Shown here one piece after another: positions 46,036 through 54,797 of a DNA stretch of 64,000 bases; within the stretch, counting starts at the first letter, position 1; each line of letters opens with the position of its first letter. The translations under genes were made by a program, and so were the position numbers. The notes under the pieces are model-generated. The model made no database searches. It saw only the letters and a program-made list of their open reading frames with translations, and had not been told where the DNA came from. Source of the DNA: Planococcus soli (lineage in GTDB: Bacteria; Bacillota; Bacilli; Bacillales_A; Planococcaceae); NCBI RefSeq assembly GCF_016881065.1, contig NZ_WXYN01000022.1, positions 124,001 to 188,000 of the forward strand, read 5' to 3'.

Positions 46036-48795
46036 TTAAGTTGGAGTTCTTTTTCGCTGTTTCTGTAAGTAAACAAAAGCCAGGAACAGAGAGGCAATGG
46101 AAATGGCCAGTGAACTATAAAAGTACGGGGGGCGATAGGTCAGTTCGATGCGATTGTTTCCAGAATCGGCAGGCAATGCAATAAAAGCATAATTGGCTTC
46201 CAATGCTTCGACAGTTTCGCCATTCACTTTTGCACGCCAACCAATTTCATAAGGAATGGGCAAGATCAGAAAGAGAGCATTTTCTACGTTCTCGTATGCG
46301 GCTTCAAGTCTGCTGCTGCTCCAGCGAAAATCGGAACTGTAGTCTGCTTCGGCTGCTTCTGCAGCCAGCACTTGATAGTTTTCCCTGTAAACCGCCAGTT
46401 CGGTTAATTTGTAGCGGCCTGTGGGCACACGGATGCGGATGGTATCTTCAGCCGGCACGCGGATGGTCAAATTGTCTACAAAAGTTTTATAGACAGACTG
46501 GTTGGACTTTCGGGAAGTTTCGTACCCATTAATGGTCAAAGGAAAAAGGCCATCAGGCAATTCTTTTACTAGATGAAAAGAAATATACAAATCTTCTTCA
46601 GCGGAAAAAGTGTCATCCATCAATAGGTCAAGTCCGCCCGAATCTCCCGTGACCGTCAATATACCGTCTTCGAAGTCTGCCTGCTCCGTGCGGATGCTAA
46701 ATGGCAGTTGAGAAGGTTCGGGTGGCAAATGCGAAATAGTTTCAGGGTTTTTCAGAATGACGCCTGACAGCATGGCATGTTCCCGACGCAGCACCGATTC
46801 TCTTGCAAGTGATTCTTCGCTGTACACAGCAGAAGCTGAACGGACGAATGGCAGCGTGCGCTGATTTTTGAACACCGAATAGTTGGCAGAACTGAGGAAA
46901 TGTGCGAATCCCGCGGGAACATTTGGATCATCGTTTAGTGAAATTACATAATTCGCCTGCAGCAGACTATGTAAATTTGTCCTGTTGCCGAGTGTCGCAT
47001 AGCGGCTGACGCTTTCACGGCCCATATCAACTTCCAAATCATAGAGGTAGAACTCGAGTATTTCTTTGTTCAAAATGCTGGAGTATGCGCTTACTCCAGC
47101 GAAATTCTGGACAATAGGGGTGTTGTTGCGGATGCTTTCCATCCACTCAATGCGATAAAAGCGATCCTCTTCCTCGAGGCGAATGGAATCGAGGAGACCA
47201 TTAATTTCTGGATCATCGTAATCTGATCCAGTGATGAATTCCTCGGTCACCAGTTGTGTATTTCCACTGGTTACGAGCAGTACGTATTGAAATCCATTAA
47301 CTGAAAAAATCAGAGTGAGAACGATGAATACTGCTGCGACAGCTTCCTGAGAACGGTCGCGGACAGCTCTGACGAGTAAGATAGCGGTTAACAATACCGT
47401 CCCTACAATTGAAAGAAATAAAGGAGTTTGAACGGTGGCACCTTCAACGATCAAAGCAAGGACAAGCTGAAGCCCGCTGGCCGCAATCCCGACAAGCAGC
47501 AGTCCAATTGCCAGAGCCTCACCAATTTTCGACTCTTTTTGTACGGCTGCAACATATATAATATAAATGATCAATGCAGTGCTGAAAAAAAGAAAGAGAA
47601 GATGTTTCGGAACGCCAATAGCCGGATCGATAAAGGAAAAGCCCGCATAGGCAGATAATGCAAGAGCGCCAGCCGGAATAAGGTGCGGGATTTTGAGCCT
47701 TGGCAAACTGCTGAATCCGGCAGCAACTGCGCCGCCAGCCGCAAATGAAATAAAGTATTCCCAACGATTTTGAGGAGCTGAAAATCCATTGAAAACACTG
47801 GCGATTTTAGGGCTGTAATGAAGGACAATCCCCAATAGGACTAGCAAGGAAAAAAACTGGAATAGCCGTTTGTGATAGAGCGGAAAAACGAATAGCAGGA
47901 TGACGAATACAGCCGGCAGGACAATAAAGCTGCTGGTAAACAGGACATTGTCCAGCCAGGAAAACCATGGAGAATCATGCTGATAAGCTGGGCGGTGGTT
48001 GTTGATGAAGGAATAGACAGCCGGGATAAACGAAACGGCACTTATTCCCGCACCGATAGACCCGCTGACGATGAATTTGCGTATGGCTGCCCATCTTGGA
48101 GTTTCACTGTGGGACAAAGGGATAAAGAGACGTAAGAGGATATAAAAAGCGGTGAGCAGGAAATTGATATAGGCAAAATAAAAGTTGTCGATCATCGAGA
48201 CAGCAACGGCAAACAAGAACCAGCCGGAGCGGTTTTCGCGGAATACTTTTTCAGCACCAAGCACAAGAAGCGGCAGCCATAAATAGGCATCCGCAAAAAA
48301 CTCCCAATACACAGCATGGCGGAAATACATACCGGATAGACCATATACGGAAGCGCCAAGCAAGGCAGCAACCGGTTTGAAATCGAAATAACGAAAAACA
48401 TGGTAGGCGATAAAAAGTACGAAAGCCAACCGGATGATATTAATGAAAACCGCAGCGCGGGCCCAGAACAATGGATTCGGCTCAGAAATCAGATGGATCG
48501 ATTCAAGTAGAAAGACAAATGCCGTCGTCACAACAAAGACAATGGACGTAGAGAAATAATAGGACAACTCGCTGTAAATGCCGCTGCCAAAGCCAAAAAA
48601 AGCGGAATAGAAAAATTCCCCTTCGGTGTAATGCTTATACAGAAGCGTCTTGAATGGCAGCATTTGCGACAGGCCATCGTTTGGTCCAACCATAAATCGG
48701 TTATTGGACCATTCCCTTAAGTAAACAGCATGTGCACAAGTACTCAACAGCAGGAAAAAAGCAAATAGCTTCCAAGTGGAAAAAATCCTTCTCAT
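46036..48795 (-). CDS. yfhO: YfhO-family membrane protein (glycosyltransferase-like)
   Basis: 919 residues: 13 or so hydrophobic helices between residues 8 and 550, then an extracellular domain, and one last helix near the C-terminus. The start GPNDGLSQMLPFKTLLY and FFGFGSGIYSELSYYFST are the YfhO signatures. LANYVISLNDDP-like loop and WRAKVNGETVEALEANYAFIALP are in the external domain (YfhO C-terminal motif). In B. subtilis and Listeria such proteins glycosylate lipoteichoic or wall teichoic acid. AAAGGCGGTG lies ahead of the ATG. The stop overlaps a hairpin shared with the antiporter gene. Confidence 0.9.
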   Translation of the reverse strand: MRRIFSTWKLFAFFLLLSTCAHAVYLREWSNNRFMVGPNDGLSQMLPFKTLLYKHYTEGEFFYSAFFGFGSGIYSELSYYFSTSIVFVVTTAFVFLLESIHLISEPNPLFWARAAVFINIIRLAFVLFIAYHVFRYFDFKPVAALLGASVYGLSGMYFRHAVYWEFFADAYLWLPLLVLGAEKVFRENRSGWFLFAVAVSMIDNFYFAYINFLLTAFYILLRLFIPLSHSETPRWAAIRKFIVSGSIGAGISAVSFIPAVYSFINNHRPAYQHDSPWFSWLDNVLFTSSFIVLPAVFVILLFVFPLYHKRLFQFFSLLVLLGIVLHYSPKIASVFNGFSAPQNRWEYFISFAAGGAVAAGFSSLPRLKIPHLIPAGALALSAYAGFSFIDPAIGVPKHLLFLFFSTALIIYIIYVAAVQKESKIGEALAIGLLLVGIAASGLQLVLALIVEGATVQTPLFLSIVGTVLLTAILLVRAVRDRSQEAVAAVFIVLTLIFSVNGFQYVLLVTSGNTQLVTEEFITGSDYDDPEINGLLDSIRLEEEDRFYRIEWMESIRNNTPIVQNFAGVSAYSSILNKEILEFYLYDLEVDMGRESVSRYATLGNRTNLHSLLQANYVISLNDDPNVPAGFAHFLSSANYSVFKNQRTLPFVRSASAVYSEESLARESVLRREHAMLSGVILKNPETISHLPPEPSQLPFSIRTEQADFEDGILTVTGDSGGLDLLMDDTFSAEEDLYISFHLVKELPDGLFPLTINGYETSRKSNQSVYKTFVDNLTIRVPAEDTIRIRVPTGRYKLTELAVYRENYQVLAAEAAEADYSSDFRWSSSRLEAAYENVENALFLILPIPYEIGWRAKVNGETVEALEANYAFIALPADSGNNRIELTYRPPYFYSSLAISIASLFLAFVYLQKQRKRTPT

Positions 48796-48936
48796 AAGAC
48801 ACCGCCTTTGCTATGGGGATGATCAAATTCTCAATTTCAGGAACAGCTGGATGGCTTTTATCAATTTTACCTTTTTCAGAAAGGAATTTGTACTTTTATG
48901 TTGAATCTTTATTAATAATATGCGAAGGAGGAATGT

Positions 48937-49419
48937 ATGATGATCAATCGTTTTCTACAGAACGGACTTCAAGGGAAGTATGCACATTACCAGACGGACA
49001 TGTTGTTTAATGGCCTGAACTGGGAGATGGCTGGTGAAAGACCGGAAGGCAGCCATCATTCAGTATGGGAGCTGCTGTTTCATATGAATTACTGGCAGGA
49101 TTTCATATTAGCGGAACTGCAGGAAGAAAATCCGCAAAGTCCGAAAGATCCATCAGATTCCTGGCCGGGTTCCCCATTTCCTTCCAGTGAAAAAGAATAT
49201 ACGGAAATGGTAACCCAGTTTTTGAAAGGTTTGGGACGAGCAACGCAGCAAGCTTCAAAAGATTCATTGGAAGAAAGCCTGGGTGGAAGAAAAAGAACGC
49301 CTGCAGATATGCTGATGGTACTCATCAACCACAACAGCTACCATGCCGGACAAGTTGTATATGCACGCCGATTGATCGGTGCCTGGCCACCTCCAGATGG
49401 CGATGAAAGCGATGAATAA
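48937..49419 (+). CDS. DinB-family four-helix protein
   Basis: 160 residues with the metal-binding His of DinB/YfiT proteins: VWELLFHMNYWQ (His about 49) and INHNSYHAGQVVYARRLIG (His about 131 and 135). These four-helix bundles bind Ni or Zn and often act as thiol transferases (bacillithiol-S-transferase-like) but the substrate here is unknown. AAGGAGG stands before the ATG at 48937. Confidence 0.87.
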   Translation: MMINRFLQNGLQGKYAHYQTDMLFNGLNWEMAGERPEGSHHSVWELLFHMNYWQDFILAELQEENPQSPKDPSDSWPGSPFPSSEKEYTEMVTQFLKGLGRATQQASKDSLEESLGGRKRTPADMLMVLINHNSYHAGQVVYARRLIGAWPPPDGDESDE

Positions 49420-49426
49420 CTCAAAT

Positions 49427-49462
49427 AAAAAATCAGCACCGGTTTTTCCGGTGCTGATTTTT
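49427..49462. terminator. Bidirectional terminator between DinB and deacetylase genes
   Basis: AAAAATCAGCACCGG and CCGGTGCTGATTTTT form a perfect 15-bp stem with a TTTTT loop, between convergent genes. Confidence 0.9.
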
Positions 49463-50063
49463 ACTGTTCATTAGGCAACACAGAAAAGGTATATCCTTGT
49501 TCTTTGATGGCTGTTATCAGTTGAGGGAGTATGTCCGCAGTCTGCTCTAACTCATGGAGCAGGATAATCGCGCCATCCTCGAGATTTTCTATGACATACT
49601 GAATGATTTGGCTGGGATCGTCTTTCAGCTCCCAGTCCATTGAAGCGATGCGCCACATGACGGTCGTTAAGCCAAGAGCGTTGGCAGCTTTTAAGGTATC
49701 GCTGTTAAAGCGTCCATAAGGAGGCCGGAAATAGATAACTGGCATACCCGTTGTTTTTTCTATATGCGCCAGGCTGTTTTGTATATCCCGGTACTGTTCC
49801 TCGTAAGACAGCTGAATCAGATTGCGATGCTTTCTTGAATGCGTGCCAATAATATGGCCTTCATCAAGCACCCGTTGCCATGGCCTTGACGGATACAGCA
49901 GACGGGATTGCCAAAAGAACATAGCCGGCACATCAAATTGTTTCAGAATATCCAAAATCTGCGGAAGGACTTTGCTAGGGCCGTCATCAAAACTGAGGAC
50001 TACGGATTTTTCACTAAGTACAGGGCTGCCAGTAATGATTTGCGGGTGAGTAGAGTCGTACAC
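49461..50063 (-). CDS. Polysaccharide deacetylase-family protein, start region unclear (in-frame TGA)
   Basis: 200 residues from GTG 50063. The NodB domain is intact: LSFDDGPS (catalytic Asp and metal Asp), GTHSRKHRNL (metal His pair), YFRPPYGRFN and a late LLHE. Such proteins remove acetyl groups from peptidoglycan or chitin-like sugars. No signal peptide is visible. GTG 50063 has no ribosome site. The best one (AAAGGAG with ATG 50102) is in the same frame but meets TGA at codon 6 (50087-50085). Either the upstream gene start is broken, or translation restarts at the GTG, or the TGA is read as selenocysteine. It lies 22 bases downstream of phnC, so it may be the last gene of that operon. Confidence 0.75.
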   Translation of the reverse strand: MYDSTHPQIITGSPVLSEKSVVLSFDDGPSKVLPQILDILKQFDVPAMFFWQSRLLYPSRPWQRVLDEGHIIGTHSRKHRNLIQLSYEEQYRDIQNSLAHIEKTTGMPVIYFRPPYGRFNSDTLKAANALGLTTVMWRIASMDWELKDDPSQIIQYVIENLEDGAIILLHELEQTADILPQLITAIKEQGYTFSVLPNEQ

Positions 50064-50069
50064 GACCCT
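50052..50069 (-). other. Hairpin 15 bases after the in-frame TGA of the deacetylase
   Basis: AGGGTCG-TGTA-CGACTCT (minus strand) forms a 7-bp stem (one wobble) with a TGTA loop; the G and U of a bacterial SECIS loop would be present. It starts 15 bases after the TGA at 50087-50085. This may be chance. Confidence 0.25.
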
Positions 50070-50123
50070 GGATTGATCGACTGCTCATGGACTTTTAATC
50101 ATGCAGATCATCTCCTTTCGCCG

Positions 50124-50894
50124 TTAGATTCCAGCGTCAAAAAAGGCAGTTTGCGGATCGGCTGTATACGTTTCCCGGTATTCCGCATTTGTGAATCTTT
50201 CCGGTGGACCGTCAAAAATGAGCTTGCCATCTTTCAAGGCCAAGATACGGGTGGCATAGCGTTTGGCCAATTCAATATCATGGACATTGATAATGGTCAG
50301 CAAGTCCAACCGTTCATGCATTTCTGTCAGCAAGGTAAAGATATGGTTGGAAGTGCCGGGATCGAGGCTGGCAACCGGTTCATCCCCAAGCAGCACTTTC
50401 GGTTGCTGGGCAAGCGCACGGGCAATGCCGACACGCTGTTTTTGGCCGCCGCTCAGCTGTTCTACTTTCCGGTAAGCCATTTCCGATAAGCCGACGTCGG
50501 AAATGACACGTTTTGCCAAAGCCAATTCATCGGCAGTAAACCAGCCAATCAGGTTCTTGAAAGAAGAGCGGTAGCCGAACATGCCGGTCAGGACATTTTG
50601 CATAACGCTCAGGCGCGGCACCAAGCTGAAGTGCTGGAAGATCATACCGGCTTCCCGGCGTACTTTCCGCAGTTTTTCTTCATTATGGGCGGCAATGTTT
50701 TTGCCGTCAAAAAGAATTTCTCCATCGGTCGGTTTTTGCAGTCCATTCAGACAGCGGATAAAAGTCGATTTTCCTGCACCGCTTTTCCCAAGTACACAAA
50801 CAAAATCGCCTTTTTCAAGAGACAGGCTGATATCAGTCAATGCTTCCACTTTTGTATCCGGATAATGAACAGATAAATTTTTCACTTGAATCAT
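50124..50894 (-). CDS. phnC: Phosphonate-type ABC transporter ATP-binding protein
   Basis: 256 residues: Walker A GKSGAGKST, Q-loop FQHFSLVP, signature LSGGQKQRVGIARAL, Walker B VLLGDEPVASLD, switch His INVHDIE. The overall match is to PhnC rather than MetN. The Gly in LLGDEP is also seen in PhnC proteins. ATG 50894 has AAAGGAGTGG ahead, 12 bases after the permease stop. It energises phosphonate/phosphite uptake with the PhnE and PhnD proteins encoded upstream. No C-P lyase genes are visible. Confidence 0.9.
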   Translation of the reverse strand: MIQVKNLSVHYPDTKVEALTDISLSLEKGDFVCVLGKSGAGKSTFIRCLNGLQKPTDGEILFDGKNIAAHNEEKLRKVRREAGMIFQHFSLVPRLSVMQNVLTGMFGYRSSFKNLIGWFTADELALAKRVISDVGLSEMAYRKVEQLSGGQKQRVGIARALAQQPKVLLGDEPVASLDPGTSNHIFTLLTEMHERLDLLTIINVHDIELAKRYATRILALKDGKLIFDGPPERFTNAEYRETYTADPQTAFFDAGI

Positions 50895-50906
50895 ATAGCC
50901 ACTCCT

Positions 50907-51671
50907 TTAAATGACGCGGTTTCGAATGGTGCTAGCCAAAAAGTCGATGGCAATAACCATAATCATAATAATCAAGACGTCCAGAGACACGGACGAGTAT
51001 TGAAAGGTTTTAAAATCATTAAATAGGCGCTGCCCGATTCCGCCGCCTCCGATAAAGCCCAGGATAAGCGACGTGCGGATAGCCACTTCAAACCGATAGA
51101 AAAACTGGGACAGGACGTTCGGCCAAATTTGCGGAAGAATGCTAAACAGATTTGCCAGCCATTTTTTTGCGCCAACTGCACGCATGGCTTCTTGAGGCCC
51201 AGGATCAGCCGCTTCAATCAATTCGGATACCAGTTTTCCAAAGACGCCAACATTATGGATCATGATGGCGATAACTGCCGGGAAAGGTCCAAGGCCCAGT
51301 GTAGTCAATAGAATAAGGCCGATAACAATTTCGGGAATAGAACGGACAAAACTGAGTGCTACACGCATAAAATGGAAGAGGGACTTGGATGGCGCTGTGT
51401 TGCGCGCTGCAATAAAGCTGATCGGCAATGCAATCAACAAGCCAAATACACTGCCGAGAAAAGCCATTGCCAAGGTCTCGAATGTATCTTCTACCATGCC
51501 GGGAAGCTGGGAAAAGTCCATCGGCCACCATTGAGACAGGAAGTCGATCATATTGCGGAAGTCCCTAAACTTGGACAAGTCAAATTCGGTAATGCGCATA
51601 CTGAAATAAATCAGTATTAAAATAATTATGAGGGTAATGAAATTGCTTTTTTTAAACCACAAGCTGATCAA
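50907..51671 (-). CDS. phnE: Phosphonate-type ABC transporter permease
   Basis: 254 residues with six helices. The inner-face loop EAADPGPQEAMRAVGAKKW is the permease EAA loop, and GFIGGGGIGQRL closes the family pattern. TTG at 51671 begins two bases after the phnD stop, so it is probably translated by coupling; no strong ribosome site is present. Only one permease gene exists, so a homodimer channel is likely. Confidence 0.88.
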   Translation of the reverse strand: MISLWFKKSNFITLIIILILIYFSMRITEFDLSKFRDFRNMIDFLSQWWPMDFSQLPGMVEDTFETLAMAFLGSVFGLLIALPISFIAARNTAPSKSLFHFMRVALSFVRSIPEIVIGLILLTTLGLGPFPAVIAIMIHNVGVFGKLVSELIEAADPGPQEAMRAVGAKKWLANLFSILPQIWPNVLSQFFYRFEVAIRTSLILGFIGGGGIGQRLFNDFKTFQYSSVSLDVLIIMIMVIAIDFLASTIRNRVI

Positions 51672-51673
51672 CT

Positions 51674-52576
51674 CTATTCTTCAATGATTCCTTGCTTTAT
51701 AGCGGCTTGTTTGATGCTTTCGTAATCTGCATTGTCAGCTTCTGTAAAGCCGGTAGCGCCAAATGCATCAAGTATTTCAGGATCTTCAATCGCTAAAAAT
51801 GTTTCCCGCAGTGTCGCGACAGTTTCATCATCTGTACTTTCAAGCACAGCCCATGGGTACTGGAACAAAGGCTCTGACTCCCAAACAATTTTTAATTGGT
51901 CGCCGTCGATTTTGCCCGACTCCAATAACTGATTGTAAATGGCACTGTCAATGGCACCAGCATCTACTTGCTTGTTCTGTACAGCGAGTGCAGTTGCATC
52001 ATGTGATCCGGTAAAGCGCACAGTTTCAAATTGATTTTCCTGTTCAGATTCGTATACTCCGCGGTCCTGCAATTCAATAGACGGAATCAATGAGCCGGAA
52101 GTGGAGTTGGGATCGCCGAATGCAAATTGGACCTCACCCGGATTTTCCAATAATTCATCTAAAGACGTCACAGGATTGTCAGTATGCGTGATGACATAGG
52201 CATTATAAAATGGTTCCCCGTCGACGAGCTGCGTGATGATTGCTTGCGCGTTGCTGTTTGCTTCTGCAATGACATACGTCAAAGGCCCAAGGTAAGCCAT
52301 GTCAATCTGGTCGTAATTCATAGATTCTACAACACCATTGTAATCGGGATACACTTCAATTTCGACTTCGCGATCCAACTCTTCACTTAGAAGAGCTTGC
52401 AGTTTATCCATAGCCGTCTGCATTTCACCCTCTGTTTGCGCGGGAATAACGCCGATTGTGAAAGGCTCTTCGTTTTCGGAAGCTGTTGAACTTCCATCTT
52501 CAGTTGATTCGTCTCCGCATGCTGCCAGGAATAATGCCAACATGGGTACAGAAACAGTTAAAATCCATTTTTTCAA
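51674..52576 (-). CDS. phnD: Phosphate/phosphite/phosphonate ABC transporter substrate-binding lipoprotein
   Basis: 300 residues with a lipoprotein signal (LALFLAAC, Cys about 20) and an acidic Ser/Glu-rich linker. The PhnD pattern follows: FTIGVIPAQTEGEM, YDQIDMAYLGPLTYVIA, FGDPNSTSGSLIPS and FTGSHDATALAV. It captures phosphonate-like or phosphite-like ligands outside the cell. TTG at 52576 is the start because AGAGGTG lies about eight bases upstream. It leads the phnD-phnE-phnC cluster and follows selD by 125 bases with a terminator in between. Confidence 0.9.
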   Translation of the reverse strand: MKKWILTVSVPMLALFLAACGDESTEDGSSTASENEEPFTIGVIPAQTEGEMQTAMDKLQALLSEELDREVEIEVYPDYNGVVESMNYDQIDMAYLGPLTYVIAEANSNAQAIITQLVDGEPFYNAYVITHTDNPVTSLDELLENPGEVQFAFGDPNSTSGSLIPSIELQDRGVYESEQENQFETVRFTGSHDATALAVQNKQVDAGAIDSAIYNQLLESGKIDGDQLKIVWESEPLFQYPWAVLESTDDETVATLRETFLAIEDPEILDAFGATGFTEADNADYESIKQAAIKQGIIEE

Positions 52577-52623
52577 TACGAACACCTCTTTACACTTTGG
52601 TATGTAGCTAATAACAGCAATAA

Positions 52624-52650
52624 AACAAGGACCCCAGCAGAGTCCTTGTC
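52624..52650 (-). terminator. Terminator between selD and phnD
   Basis: ACAAGGAC and GTCCTTGT (8 bp) pair around CTCTGCTGG-type loop, followed on the minus strand by TTTTATTGC. It probably ends the glycosyltransferase-selD transcript. Confidence 0.7.
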
Positions 52651-52652
52651 CA

Positions 52653-52680
52653 AAGCTTACCTATTGCCATATGTAAGCTT
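52653..52680. repeat. Inverted repeat next to the selD terminator
   Basis: AAGCTTAC and GTAAGCTT are perfect 8-base arms with a 12-base spacer, 21 bases beyond the selD stop codon. Without a T run it is not an obvious terminator; an operator or a second terminator arm are possible. Confidence 0.35.
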
Positions 52681-52701
52681 ATCATTTTGATCTTCCAAAT
52701 C

Positions 52702-53751
52702 TTAAATTACTTGAATCCGGCCGGCATTTTCACTTGTTACATTTCCGATGATGGCGGATTGAACATTGTTTTCCAGCAATTCACGCTGCAATGCATCAGC
52801 TTCCGCTTCAGGGACTGAAATGAGCAGGCCGCCGGAAGTGACCGCATCACACAGGATCAATTGATCGATTTCACTGATGTTCCCAGCGTAATCGATGTCA
52901 TCTGCTAGCCATTGGCGATTTTTGCGTGTGCCGCCCGGGATGACATTTTGTTCTGCGAGCTCTTTCGCACGAGACAGAACAGGTACATCCTGGTTAATCA
53001 CCGTTACGCCGACGTTTCCGCCTTTGGCGATTTCCATTGTATGGCCAAGCAGGCCGAAACCGGTCACATCTGTGCAGGCGTTGACGCTGTAATTCTCCAT
53101 TACTTCTGCCGCAGTTTTATTCAACGTGGCCATAACGTTCATGACTTCGTCCAAATCATCTTTTTCCAAAATGCCTTGTTTGATGGCGGTGGTCAAAATG
53201 CCGACACCGATAGGCTTGGTCAAAATGAGGCGGTCTCCCGGTTTCGCACCTGCATTAGAGCGGATGCGATCAGGGTGGATGGTGCCTGTAACAGAAAGTC
53301 CGAACTTAGGCTCCTGGTCATCAATCGAATGTCCGCCGACCAAGGCGGCTCCAGATTCCTTGACCTTGTCAGAAGCGCCAGCCAGAATGTCGGCTAATAT
53401 GCTTTTATCCAATGTATTGATCGGGAAAGCGACAATGTTCATAACTGTTAATGGCTTGCCGCCCATGGCATAGACATCGCTCAAGGCATTGGCTGCACCA
53501 ATCTGTCCAAACATATAAGCATCGTCGACAATCGGTGTAAAGAAATCCAAAGTCTGGACCAATGCGGTTTCATCGTTAATTTTATAAACTCCTGCGTCGT
53601 CAGCTGTTTCCAGGCCAACAAGCAAGTTTGGATCATCTACGTTTTTCGGTAAGTGACGCAGAACCTGCGCCAGGTCCTCAGGACCAATTTTGCAGCCTCA
53701 ACCGCCTTTTGTAGATAAAGAAGTCAGTCTTACGTTTTCTTTTTCAACCAT
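52702..53751 (-). CDS. selD: Selenide, water dikinase (selenophosphate synthetase), itself a selenoprotein
   Basis: 349 residues when the in-frame TGA at 53700-53698 (codon 18) is read as selenocysteine. The start is ATG 53751, with GAAAAAGGAGAG upstream. The active-site segment is KGG-Sec-GCK (Sec18, Cys20, Lys21), exactly where other SelD proteins have Cys or Sec. Other landmarks are TLDFFTP, AANALSDVYAMGG, VGGHSIDDQEPK and GFGLLGHTMEIA. SelD makes selenophosphate from selenide and ATP for SelA (and for other selenium pathways). The glycosyltransferase gene ends 50 bases upstream on the same strand, so both are probably co-transcribed. A caller that stops at TGA would start it wrongly at about 53625. 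Confidence 0.95.
53656..53670 (-). promoter_or_regulatory. Candidate bacterial SECIS hairpin in selD
   Basis: GCGCAG-GTT-CTGCGT (minus strand) forms a 6-bp stem with a GUU loop, 33-35 bases after the TGA codon at 53700-53698. Bacterial SECIS loops carry a GU and lie some 16-37 bases from the UGA, so the placing fits. A nearer small hairpin GGTCC-TGA-GGACC is also present; which one is used is unknown. Confidence 0.45.
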
Positions 53752-53801
53752 GCTAATCTCTCCTTTTTCACACTCAATACTGCTATTCATTTAAAACCGG
53801 T

Positions 53802-54797
53802 TTATTTTAAAATCTGTTGATAAACCTTCAACAAAGTCTCAGCTTCTTGTTCACTTGAATGATGCTGTTTTACATAAGCTTCAGCGGACTGGCCGATGCT
53901 TTGCCTTATTTTGTTATTATTCACGAGCTTTTCAGCATAATCAAGGAATTCGTTTCGGGTTTTGTATAATAACCCGGTTTTCCCATCGGAGATTATGCCG
54001 CTGTTGCCCGGAATGTCTGAAGCAAGTACAGGCAATGCATAGCCCATCGCCTCTAAAATCGTTGCTGGCTGTCCTTCTGAAAGGGATGTGTTTAAGACGG
54101 CATCGGTCTCGAGATAAATGGACCCCATATCTTCATGAGGCACTTTCCCCAAGTAACGAATCCAATCCTTGTGGCGATTGACAAGGTCCATTACATGCTT
54201 GCCTTCTTCTTCTTCAAGAATAGGACCGACCAGCCATAGCCGAACTTGTGGATGATGCAAATGCAGTTCCTGAAGCATTCCAATCGCTTCTGGGATATTC
54301 TTCACTTTCCGGATCCCTGCCGGCAAGAAGAACAAAAAGCTGTCCGGCTCTTTTGTGAAAAGCGGAACTCCAGGCGGGGAAGGCTGGTTGCCTTGGGCCA
54401 TGACAAAAATCTTATCGTTCAGCTCAGGAATTTCTTGTACCAGCAATGCTTTCGCTTTCTTATCAAAAACATGAACAGCCTCTGCTCCATGCAGGGAAGC
54501 CAGGACATCCATCCGTTTTTCCGGATTAAAAAGATCCTGATTCAAGTCGGTTCCTGTGATGGTGACGATGTAATGCGCGGGCTTCTTGTCCAGTTTCTGA
54601 AGAAACTTATAAAAATTATAAGCGTGAAATCCATGGACGATATCAGCAGCTGGAAACGAACGGGTGACGCTATCGTCTGTCGTAGAGACGATTTCCGTCT
54701 CCACACCCAGATGTTCAAGGTTGTCTGCAATGCGCTGAACCGTTATCGTGTTTCCGCGAAGCTGCGGATAATTTGGTGAAGCTAAAACAATTTTCAT
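53802..54797 (-). CDS. GT4 glycosyltransferase paired with selD (GLT1D1/SenB-like)
   Basis: 331 residues, GT-B fold. The N-terminal half has LASPNYPQLRGNTITVQ, DIVHGFHAYNFYKFL and IVTITGTDLNQDL; the C-terminal half has FLPAGIRKVKNIPEA, LWLVGPILEEEEG, LGKVPHEDM, TSLSEGQPATILEAMGYALP and ASDIPGNSGII. These later blocks match animal GLT1D1-type proteins, and TGTDL, the PH in LGKVPH, and xGNxG recall SenB selenosugar synthases. ATG 54797 is used (AAAGG nine bases ahead; ATG 54806 sits on it). It is directly upstream of selD, so a selenophosphate-dependent glycosyl transfer is an attractive but unproven role. Confidence 0.7.
   Translation of the reverse strand: MKIVLASPNYPQLRGNTITVQRIADNLEHLGVETEIVSTTDDSVTRSFPAADIVHGFHAYNFYKFLQKLDKKPAHYIVTITGTDLNQDLFNPEKRMDVLASLHGAEAVHVFDKKAKALLVQEIPELNDKIFVMAQGNQPSPPGVPLFTKEPDSFLFFLPAGIRKVKNIPEAIGMLQELHLHHPQVRLWLVGPILEEEEGKHVMDLVNRHKDWIRYLGKVPHEDMGSIYLETDAVLNTSLSEGQPATILEAMGYALPVLASDIPGNSGIISDGKTGLLYKTRNEFLDYAEKLVNNNKIRQSIGQSAEAYVKQHHSSEQEAETLLKVYQQILK

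Noticed and set aside
46016-46063. Hairpin AAACAGCG...CGCTGTTT between the CPA1 antiporter and yfhO
   Set aside because: Its right arm lies inside the last codons of yfhO and no T run follows on the plus strand; a terminator is possible but not convincing.
52702-53625. selD starting at 53625 without the active-site segment
   Set aside because: This is only the part after the TGA; the ribosome site and the KGG-Sec-GCK motif show that the gene begins at 53751.
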